From NCBI GenBank assembly GCA_017559555.1, contig JAFYRH010000131.1:1-7854 (forward strand): DNA of 7,854 nt. Direction: 5' to 3'. Position numbers and translations under genes: made by a program. Under the pieces are notes generated by a model. That model ran no database searches and had not been told where the DNA came from. It was given only the letters and a program-made list of their open reading frames with translations. This document shows positions 1 through 5,880 of the stretch, in pieces. The stretch is from Clostridia bacterium (GTDB taxonomy: Bacteria > Bacillota > Clostridia > Oscillospirales > CAG-272). The first letter of the stretch is position 1. The number at the start of each line of letters is the position of its first letter.

Positions 1-2718
1 ACGACTCTTGTTGATCCGAGCTTTGTTCAGGATACAATCCTTCCCCAAATCCCCTCTCTTCCGGCAATGGTTATGGATCTTATCAACGGTTCCGACCTGT
101 TGCTTGAGTTTGCTATCGGCGTTCCCGCAGCATTGATCTCTCCTTTGATATTTGTTGTTTTGTACATCGCGTTTGCTATTTTGACCAACGTTATTTATCT
201 GCTTGTTATCATCATTGCAGGCAGAGCTATCAGAAAGAGCAACAAAAAGAATCTTCCTTATGCAAAGGCAAGAAGCTTTGCGTGGTCTGCAATTTCTGCA
301 TTCATCGTTTTGCTGGTTGTTTTGGTTCCTGTAACCTTTTACGGCAGCTTGGCAGATGACGTTGTAGACTTTATTGCCGACGTAGATCAAATCGATGACG
401 AAACGCAAGGTATAATCGAGGAACTTTCCGAAAACTACATCAAGCCCGTTACCGAGGGCACAACGGTTGAGTTGTTCCGCGCTGTTGGCGGTGATATGCT
501 CATCGATGAAATTACCTCCTTTACAGTTGACGGAGACGTTGTTTACATCAAGAGCGAGCTGAATTCCATTATGAATGTGGCAAGCAACGTATTGCCGTTG
601 ACCAAAGACGGTGCTCCCACCAGCTACGGTGTAGAAGAAGCAAATAATTTGGTTGCTGCGGTTAAGCATTTGACCAACTCTAAGCTCCTCACCACCCTCG
701 CTTCTCAAGCAGTTGTTCTGCTTACCGAGGATATGGTAAACGGTGAAGAGTCTGTTCCCATGGCAGACAATGAAATGTTCGGTGGACTGATTACCAAAGT
801 AGTCACCATCGTACATGAAGATGCAAGAAATTCTAAGAAGTTTAAATCTGACCTTACCACTGTTGCCAAAATGGCAAGTGAGCTCATCAAGGGCGGTGTT
901 TTTGCCAATATGGATAACACCGATGTTTTGTTGGAAGAGCTTGCAGGCGGTAGCACCATTAAAAACGTAATTCTTGTTTTGGGTGAAAACTCCAGCATGA
1001 AGTGCCTCATTCCCGAGGTTACCAACATTGGTATTCAGGCAATTGCCAATGCAGTGGGCGTTCAAGAGGATGCAACTGCACTTTACAATGATTTGATGGG
1101 TACCATCGCCTCTGACCTTGAAAGCGTAAAGGGTCTTGACGATGCAGAAAAGGTTAACCAACTTTCCCCCAAACTTACCGAAGCATTTGACAATGCAGGT
1201 ATTGCTATCGATAAGCAAGTAATCGATCTTTACTCCGTAGCAATGATTCAAGGCATTGTAAACGAGGCGGGTGAGGGTGCGATTGCTGCTGAAGATGTTC
1301 AATCCTTCTTTGCGGCATACGCTGCAAGCGCAAGCCAAATCGGCACTCCTTCTTTGCTTGAAGATATTGACAACGAAACTGTCAACAGTGCTCCCGCAAT
1401 TTTGGCAAGAATGATCTATAACCTCTCCGCACAGGACGTTAAGAGCGAAGGCTTTAACAAAGAGGATGTAGCAAGCATGCTCGATACTGAGGCACAAGCA
1501 ATGCTCGGCACCAACGAAGGTGCTCTTTACGAAGCAATCGTTGGCGTAACACTTAAGAAAAATCTTGACACATTGTTTGTTGATACAAAGGTTAATTCCA
1601 AATACAGCTATGCTATTCAAAAGAAATTCTATACCACCTCTACCTTTGAAAACACCATTGCTCTGCAAAGCGCAGAAACAATGAAAGAAAGATCTCTCTT
1701 GATCTTTATGGATGAAGTTGTTGTAGACGTTGACAAGGTTGGCGATTTTGATGCCAAGGTTGAAGCAGATGCTATTGGCGGTATCTTCTCTCAAGCAGGC
1801 AGCTTGATGAACGATCTTTCCGGCGAAATCAACATTGGTACTATGGCAACCTCCGTAGGTAACATTCTCAACTCCTTGCGCGATTCCGAGTCTGTTGGTG
1901 AAGAACGCACCACAAACCTCTTCATCGCAATCATTCAATCCTCTATGGTAAGAGATGCTGCAAACATGGATATCGGTACTGCAACTCAACTTGGTGTTAA
2001 GGGTACTGCAAAGAATGCAGACGGCACTCCCGTTGACTATGCAAAGACCTTTAAGACCATCTCCAACACCATGGATGTTCTTCAAAACATGAACTCCAGC
2101 ACCGAAGAGGGTATGAACCAAGCTGACCTCTCTGTAGTTTTGAAGGATTTGAACCAACAAACTGCAGGTATGATCGAATCTTACATCACCGAAGAAAGAC
2201 TCTCCGAAGACTACGGTCTCGATGCAGAGCAATCCAGCACCGCGGCTCCTATTATCTCCGACGTATTCGGCTATATGGGTAGTGCCGACATGACCGAGGA
2301 AGAGTGTGCTAAGGAAGCAGAAGCACTCAGCGACGTTATGAACCTTGTTACCTCTGCAAGCAACAATGTAACCAGTGGCGAGGCTCCGATACAATCCGTA
2401 TTCGGCGATGAGAACAGTGTTCTTGGTAAGGATGCCGCAGGCACTGTTGATACCTTTATGTCCTCCGAGTCCATCAAGCACTCCTTGAACAACAATGCCG
2501 ATAAGCTTGGCGAGGATGCTTTCGGTATGCAGGAAATGCTGCAACAGGACGAAGCAAAGAATGAGAAGCAAGAGCTCGAAGATGCTATGAGGAACTACTA
2601 CGAGACCACCGAGTATGAAACCGAAGAAGAAAAGGCGGCAGACAAAGAAACACTGACTAATCTTGGTAGGCTGTTCGGCTTCACAAGCGACGAAATGAAG
2701 TACATTCTTGGCGAATAA
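1..2718 (+). CDS. Large membrane-anchored protein of unknown function, CvpA-like N-terminal region, 5' end outside window
   Basis: The reading frame is open from base 1 (22 codons before the first in-window ATG at 67), so the true start probably lies upstream; 905 residues are visible. Numbering from the Met at 67, residues about 22-52 are strongly hydrophobic, 53-69 form a basic loop (RAIRKSNKKN), and 71-93 are a second membrane segment. The positive-inside rule puts the loop in the cytoplasm and residues 94-883 outside. That layout resembles the last two membrane helices of CvpA-family proteins, but this is inference from pattern only. The roughly 790-residue C-terminal region is acidic, rich in Ala, Asn, Ser and Thr, has only two Cys, and looks like successive amphipathic helices; no catalytic motif, sortase signal or cell-wall-binding repeat is visible. 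It ends in a Glu-rich stretch and a short tail (MKYILGE). A strong hairpin follows the stop. Function is unknown; a cell-envelope or surface role is a guess. Confidence 0.85.
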   Translation, partial: TTLVDPSFVQDTILPQIPSLPAMVMDLINGSDLLLEFAIGVPAALISPLIFVVLYIAFAILTNVIYLLVIIIAGRAIRKSNKKNLPYAKARSFAWSAISAFIVLLVVLVPVTFYGSLADDVVDFIADVDQIDDETQGIIEELSENYIKPVTEGTTVELFRAVGGDMLIDEITSFTVDGDVVYIKSELNSIMNVASNVLPLTKDGAPTSYGVEEANNLVAAVKHLTNSKLLTTLASQAVVLLTEDMVNGEESVPMADNEMFGGLITKVVTIVHEDARNSKKFKSDLTTVAKMASELIKGGVFANMDNTDVLLEELAGGSTIKNVILVLGENSSMKCLIPEVTNIGIQAIANAVGVQEDATALYNDLMGTIASDLESVKGLDDAEKVNQLSPKLTEAFDNAGIAIDKQVIDLYSVAMIQGIVNEAGEGAIAAEDVQSFFAAYAASASQIGTPSLLEDIDNETVNSAPAILARMIYNLSAQDVKSEGFNKEDVASMLDTEAQAMLGTNEGALYEAIVGVTLKKNLDTLFVDTKVNSKYSYAIQKKFYTTSTFENTIALQSAETMKERSLLIFMDEVVVDVDKVGDFDAKVEADAIGGIFSQAGSLMNDLSGEINIGTMATSVGNILNSLRDSESVGEERTTNLFIAIIQSSMVRDAANMDIGTATQLGVKGTAKNADGTPVDYAKTFKTISNTMDVLQNMNSSTEEGMNQADLSVVLKDLNQQTAGMIESYITEERLSEDYGLDAEQSSTAAPIISDVFGYMGSADMTEEECAKEAEALSDVMNLVTSASNNVTSGEAPIQSVFGDENSVLGKDAAGTVDTFMSSESIKHSLNNNADKLGEDAFGMQEMLQQDEAKNEKQELEDAMRNYYETTEYETEEEKAADKETLTNLGRLFGFTSDEMKYILGE

Positions 2719-2726
2719 TTCAAACT

Positions 2727-2773
2727 GTTTTTAAAGCAAAAACGAGGGAGACCTGCAAAGGTCTCCCTCTGTT
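2727..2773. terminator. Strong GC-rich hairpin after the large membrane-protein gene, candidate terminator
   Basis: The arms GAGGGAGACC (2744-2753) and GGTCTCCCTC (2760-2769) pair perfectly over 10 bp around a 6-nt loop TGCAAA. With T2770 bulged out, AAC (2741-2743) and GTT (2771-2773) add three more pairs. It begins 25 nt after the stop codon at 2716-2718, where a terminator is expected. The + strand lacks an immediate T-run: the bases after the stem are TGTTGCCCC, and the T7 tract at 2801-2807 is about 30 nt further on. Read on the - strand, the stem is followed directly by GTTTTTGCTTT, a better intrinsic-terminator tail. A weak AT hairpin, GTTTTT (2727-2732) with AAAAAC (2738-2743), shares bases with the stem base. 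It may act bidirectionally, or protect the 3' end of the upstream mRNA. Confidence 0.6.
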
Positions 2774-2817
2774 GCCCCAAAAAGAATGCTTTTGTGTGTC
2801 TTTTTTTGCATAAGGTC

Positions 2818-2846
2818 TTGCAATTTTTATATAAAAATGTTAAAAT
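2818..2846 (+). promoter_or_regulatory. Sigma-A-type promoter of the nucleoside operon, extended -10
   Basis: A -35 element TTGCAA (2818-2823, 4 of 6 to consensus) is separated by exactly 17 bp from a -10 element TAAAAT (2841-2846, 5 of 6). The TG at 2838-2839 gives an extended -10 (TGTTAAAAT), which compensates for the imperfect -35. Transcription would begin near 2853, leaving a leader of about 30 nt before the deoC ATG, too short for a riboswitch. A weaker overlapping alternative is TTGCAT (2806-2811), 18 bp, TATAAA (2830-2835). This is the only good promoter seen ahead of the five salvage genes, consistent with one polycistronic mRNA. Confidence 0.65.
2823..2838. promoter_or_regulatory. 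Perfect 16-bp palindrome within the promoter spacer, candidate operator
   Basis: ATTTTTATATAAAAAT is identical to its reverse complement and sits between the -35 and -10 elements of the deoC promoter, where a bound repressor would block RNA polymerase. Operons of this type are commonly controlled by nucleoside- or sugar-phosphate-responsive repressors such as CytR or DeoR. No regulator gene is in the window and the sequence matches no operator I can name. Because it is made only of A and T, a chance palindrome or an intrinsically bent AT tract is a real alternative. Confidence 0.3.
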
Positions 2847-2865
2847 AAAGATGGAAAAATATGAT

Positions 2866-2872
2866 AAGGAGG
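2866..2872 (+). promoter_or_regulatory. Strong ribosome binding site of deoC
   Basis: AAGGAGG is a full Shine-Dalgarno match, 10 nt before the ATG at 2883. It is the strongest site in the operon and fixes the deoC start. Confidence 0.8.
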
Positions 2873-2882
2873 CTATATTACT

Positions 2883-3548
2883 ATGAATATAACCGAAATT
2901 TTAGGACGCTGTGACCACACCCTTTTGTTGCAAACCGCAACTTGGGAAGAAATTCGCGCGATTTGCGACGACGGTATGAAATACCAAACCGCATCTGTTT
3001 GCATTCCCCCTTGCTATGTAAAGCAAGCAAAAGAATACGTAGGCGACCGTCTTGCTATTTGCACTGTTATCGGCTTCCCGAACGGTGATAGCACCACCGC
3101 TGTAAAGTGCTTTGAAACCGCAGAGGCTCTCCGTGAGGGTGCTGATGAAATCGATATGGTTATTCACGTAGGCGACCTCAAAGCAGGCAACGATGATAAG
3201 ATTCTTGAAGAGATCCGCGCTATCAAAAAGGTTTGCGGTGAGAAGATCCTCAAGGTTATTATCGAAACTTGTCTTTTGAATGAAGATGAAAAGCTTCGTA
3301 TGTGCCGCATCGTTACCGAGTCCGGCGCTGACTATATCAAAACCTCTACCGGCTTCTCAACCGCAGGTGCAACACGCGAGGACGTAGCCTTGATGCGTGC
3401 AAACGTAGGCGCACACGTAAAAGTAAAGGCAGCGGGCGGCATTGCAAGCTTGCAAGATGCTGAGGACTTCATCAACCTCGGTGCCGACCGTCTTGGCACC
3501 AGCCGCGTAGTAAAGATCATCAAAAACACCGACAACGGTGGATACTAA
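2883..3548 (+). CDS. deoC: Deoxyribose-phosphate aldolase (DERA)
   Basis: This cytoplasmic class I aldolase cleaves 2-deoxy-D-ribose 5-phosphate to acetaldehyde and D-glyceraldehyde 3-phosphate, the last step of deoxynucleoside catabolism. The 221 residues form one TIM-barrel domain, the usual length for the short bacterial form (E. coli has 259). Visible family motifs are CDHTLL at 10-15, EIDMVI at 89-94 with Asp91 matching E. coli Asp102, YIKTSTGF at 151-158 with Lys153 as the Schiff-base lysine (E. coli Lys167), and KAAGGI at 182-187 with Lys182 matching the helper Lys201. LGTSR at 204-208 lies in the phosphate-binding region. The full catalytic triad is therefore present. The family's usual LLKP near the N-terminus reads LLLQ here, outside the active-site residues. 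The start is the ATG after a strong AAGGAGG. It is first in the operon, so deoxyribose cleavage is translated from the leading cistron; deoD follows after 22 nt. Confidence 0.95.
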   Translation: MNITEILGRCDHTLLLQTATWEEIRAICDDGMKYQTASVCIPPCYVKQAKEYVGDRLAICTVIGFPNGDSTTAVKCFETAEALREGADEIDMVIHVGDLKAGNDDKILEEIRAIKKVCGEKILKVIIETCLLNEDEKLRMCRIVTESGADYIKTSTGFSTAGATREDVALMRANVGAHVKVKAAGGIASLQDAEDFINLGADRLGTSRVVKIIKNTDNGGY

Positions 3549-3557
3549 TATTGAAAA

Positions 3558-3561
3558 GGAG
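3558..3561 (+). promoter_or_regulatory. Ribosome binding site that sets the deoD start
   Basis: GGAG (within AAAAGGAGAA) lies 9 nt before the ATG at 3571 and supports that start over the in-frame GTG at 3538, which would overlap the end of deoC and has no Shine-Dalgarno sequence in front. Confidence 0.75.
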
Positions 3562-3570
3562 AATGTAGCT

Positions 3571-4278
3571 ATGGCAGTTCCGACCCCCCACATTTCCGCT
3601 AAAAAAGAAGATATCGCAAAGACCGTGCTGATGCCCGGTGACCCTTTGCGCTCCGAATTTATCGCAAAGAATTTTCTCACAAATCCCGTTCTCGTTAACG
3701 ACGTTCGCGGCGTTCACGGCTACACGGGTGAATACAATGGTAAAAAAGTAACCGTAATGGCATCCGGTATGGGTCAACCCTCTATCGGTATCTATTCCTA
3801 TGAGCTGTTCAACTTCTATGATGTTGACACCATCATTCGCGTAGGCACCTGCGGTTCTTTCCACCCCGATCTGCACGCACGTGACATCATTGTTGCTATG
3901 GGCGCTTGCACAAACGGCAACTATGCTATGCAATATAAGCTGCCCGGCACTTTCGCTCCCATTGCTGACTTCGATCTCGTTCGCAAGGCTGCCGAGGAAT
4001 GCGAAAAGGCAGGCGTTAACTACAAGGTAGGCAACATCTTCTCGTCCGATATTTTCTATGACGAAGCTAACTCCGGTATGGATTGGGCAAAGATGGGCGT
4101 ACTTGGTGTAGAGATGGAGTCTGCTGCTCTTTACTGCAATGCTGCACGTGCCGGCAAAAAAGCTCTTTGTATTTGCACCGTAAGCGATTCCTTTATTTAT
4201 CCCGAGGAGAATACAACCGCTGAAGAGCGTCAAAATTCCTTCACCGCAATGATGAAGATCGCGCTCAACTTGGCGTAA
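3571..4278 (+). CDS. deoD: Purine-nucleoside phosphorylase, DeoD type
   Basis: This enzyme phosphorolyses purine (deoxy)ribonucleosides to the free base and (deoxy)ribose 1-phosphate in the cytoplasm. The 235 residues match the hexameric DeoD family (E. coli 239). Visible motifs, with E. coli counterparts: TPHI with His7 (His4), MPGDPLR at 21-27 with Gly23 and Arg27 (Gly20, Arg24), NDVRG with Arg46 (Arg43), IIRVGTCG with Arg90 and Thr93 (Arg87, Ser90), VEMES with Glu181, Met182 and Glu183 (Glu179-Glu181), and TVSDS with Asp206 (catalytic Asp204). Arg220 in EERQ matches Arg217. The loop between Asp206 and Arg220 is one residue longer than in E. coli or B. subtilis, a minor variation. The start at 3571 is chosen because GGAG precedes it and the protein then begins MAVPTPHI as in the family; a longer GTG start at 3538 would add 11 residues not typical of the family. 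It follows deoC by 22 nt. Confidence 0.95.
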   Translation: MAVPTPHISAKKEDIAKTVLMPGDPLRSEFIAKNFLTNPVLVNDVRGVHGYTGEYNGKKVTVMASGMGQPSIGIYSYELFNFYDVDTIIRVGTCGSFHPDLHARDIIVAMGACTNGNYAMQYKLPGTFAPIADFDLVRKAAEECEKAGVNYKVGNIFSSDIFYDEANSGMDWAKMGVLGVEMESAALYCNAARAGKKALCICTVSDSFIYPEENTTAEERQNSFTAMMKIALNLA

Positions 4279-4289
4279 AAGAAAAAGCT

Positions 4290-5459
4290 ATGACCAAAAG
4301 AGTATTTTTAATTGTGTTGGATAGCGTTGGAATCGGTGAGCTTCCCGATGCCGCTAACTTTGGCGATGCAGGTAGCAACACCGTTGGCGCTATTCGTAAC
4401 CATCCCAACTTTTCCTGCCCGAATTTGGAGGCTCTTGGACTGTTCAACATCGAAGGTGTTGGCGGTGGCATAGAGGCTCCCAAGGCATCCTTTGCGCGTA
4501 TGCGCGAGACCTCTATGGGCAAGGATACAACCATTGGACACTGGGAGATTGCAGGCATTATTTCGCCTCAACCGCTCCCCACGTATCCGGGTGGATTCCC
4601 GACAGAGCTGATTGCAGAGTTTGAAAAGAGAACCGGTCGCAAGACCATTTGCAATCTGCCGTATTCGGGAACCGACGTTATTCGCGACTACGGTGACGAG
4701 CATTGCAAAACCGGTGCACTCATCGTTTATACGTCTGCCGATAGCGTTTTCCAAATTGCCGCACACGAGGATATCGTTCCTATCAATGAGCTTTACCGCT
4801 ATTGCGAAATCGCACGTGAGCTTCTTACAGGTGAGCATGCCGTAGGTCGCGTTATCGCACGTCCCTTTACGGGTGAGCATCCTTACGCGCGCACCCCTCG
4901 CCGCCACGACTATTCCTTGATTCCTCCTGCAAACACCATTGCGGACGTGTTGCAAGAAAGAGGCTTTGCTACCATTTCCGTTGGCAAGATCTATGATATC
5001 TTTGCAGGCAAGGGCTTTAGTGAAAGCAATCCTACCCCAAACAATGCAGGTGGCATGGCTATGACCGACCAAATTGCCGCGCGTGATTTTACGGGCCTTT
5101 GCTTTACCAACCTTGTTGATTTTGATATGGTATTCGGTCACCGCAACAACGTTGCAGGATATGCACAAGCTCTGACCGAGTTTGACGCCTGGCTTGGCGG
5201 ATTTATCGAAAGAATGAAAGAGGACGACATTTGCATCATCACTGCCGACCACGGTTGTGACCCCTCCACACCTTCCACCGACCACTCGCGTGAGCACACA
5301 CCTATGCTGATCTTTGGCAAGGGCATTCGCGAGGGGGTTGACCTTGGCACACGCACATCCTTTGCCGATATTGGTGCCACCGTTCTTGAGGCTTTTGGCA
5401 TTACCGATGGCGGTATCGCAGGCGAGAGCTTCTACTCCGCTGTTGCGAAAGGGGAGTAA
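4290..5459 (+). CDS. deoB: Phosphopentomutase
   Basis: This enzyme interconverts (deoxy)ribose 1-phosphate and 5-phosphate, linking both phosphorylases in the operon to DeoC and to the pentose phosphate pathway. It belongs to the alkaline phosphatase superfamily and is Mn-dependent. The 389 residues match Bacillus DeoB (about 394). By alignment from memory with B. cereus DeoB, the dinuclear-metal ligands are Asp11 in VLDSVGIG, Asp279 and His284 in LVDFDMVFGH, Asp320 and His321 in ITADHG, and His332 in STDHSREH. The phosphorylated threonine is Thr80 in GKDTTIGHWE (B. cereus Thr85), and Asp151 in TSADS corresponds to the substrate-contacting Asp156. Residues about 90-210 form the cap domain inserted in the core. 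Only an A-rich stretch with no clear Shine-Dalgarno sequence precedes the ATG, 11 nt after deoD, so translational coupling to deoD is likely. Its last codons carry the ribosome binding site of cdd. Confidence 0.95.
   Translation: MTKRVFLIVLDSVGIGELPDAANFGDAGSNTVGAIRNHPNFSCPNLEALGLFNIEGVGGGIEAPKASFARMRETSMGKDTTIGHWEIAGIISPQPLPTYPGGFPTELIAEFEKRTGRKTICNLPYSGTDVIRDYGDEHCKTGALIVYTSADSVFQIAAHEDIVPINELYRYCEIARELLTGEHAVGRVIARPFTGEHPYARTPRRHDYSLIPPANTIADVLQERGFATISVGKIYDIFAGKGFSESNPTPNNAGGMAMTDQIAARDFTGLCFTNLVDFDMVFGHRNNVAGYAQALTEFDAWLGGFIERMKEDDICIITADHGCDPSTPSTDHSREHTPMLIFGKGIREGVDLGTRTSFADIGATVLEAFGITDGGIAGESFYSAVAKGE
5451..5456 (+). promoter_or_regulatory. Ribosome binding site of cdd inside the end of deoB
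   Basis: GGGGAG overlaps the last coding codons of deoB and lies 6 nt before the cdd ATG at 5463. This arrangement favours coupled translation of the two genes. Confidence 0.7.
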
Positions 5460-5462
5460 GAT

Positions 5463-5876
5463 ATGACCGATCTTGAATTGATGCAGTTTGCCGAAGAGGC
5501 ACGTAAGTTCTCTTACTGTCCTTATTCGAATTTTGCGGTAGGCGCGGCTCTTTTGACCTGCGACGGCAAGGTTTACACGGGTTGCAATGTTGAGAGTTCC
5601 TCTTACACTCCCACCAACTGCGCCGAGCGTACAGCCGTTTTTAAGGCCATTAGCGAGGGAGAAAGCAATTTCGCAGCAATAGCTGTGCTTGGCGCTCCCA
5701 AGGGCGAGAAGGGCAAATTCTGCGCGCCTTGCGGTGTTTGCCGTCAGGTACTGCGTGAGTTCTGCGAGCCTGAAACCTTTCGTGTGCTTCTCGGCACAAC
5801 CGATGGTGTAACATCCTACACACTTGCCGAGCTCCTTCCCACATCCTTCGGCCCTGCCGATTTGAAGGGAGAATAA
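5463..5876 (+). CDS. cdd: Cytidine deaminase, homotetrameric type
   Basis: This zinc enzyme hydrolytically deaminates cytidine and deoxycytidine to uridine and deoxyuridine, making cytosine nucleosides usable by Pdp, which does not act on them. The 137 residues match the short tetrameric form (B. subtilis 136), not the 294-residue E. coli dimer. Visible motifs are YCPYSNFAVGAAL at 18-30, CNVESSSY at 41-48 for ribose and base binding, NCAER at 52-56 with zinc ligand Cys53 and catalytic Glu55, and APCGVCRQ at 88-95 with zinc ligands Cys90 and Cys93. All catalytic residues are present. The ATG at 5463 is preceded by GGGGAG and is only 3 nt from the deoB stop. pdp starts 4 nt after the cdd stop, placing the deaminase directly before the phosphorylase that uses its product. 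Confidence 0.95.
   Translation: MTDLELMQFAEEARKFSYCPYSNFAVGAALLTCDGKVYTGCNVESSSYTPTNCAERTAVFKAISEGESNFAAIAVLGAPKGEKGKFCAPCGVCRQVLREFCEPETFRVLLGTTDGVTSYTLAELLPTSFGPADLKGE
5867..5871 (+). promoter_or_regulatory. Ribosome binding site of pdp inside the end of cdd
   Basis: GGGAG (within AAGGGAGAA) overlaps the last coding codons of cdd and lies 9 nt before the pdp ATG at 5881, fixing that start. Confidence 0.7.
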
Positions 5877-5880
5877 ACCT

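Noticed and set aside
2846..2882. Riboswitch or attenuator in the deoC leader
   Set aside because: The predicted leader is only about 30 nt and the strong hairpin lies upstream of the promoter, so there is no room for a structured switch.
2910..2936. LLLQ instead of LLKP in the N-terminal motif of DeoC as a sign of altered activity
   Set aside because: The Schiff-base lysine, helper lysine and aspartate are all present, and I recall similar N-termini in other clostridial DeoC proteins.
3520..4233. A 237-codon open frame on the - strand opposite deoD
   Set aside because: It is fully opposite a well-supported DeoD and shows no recognisable protein features or ribosome binding site context.
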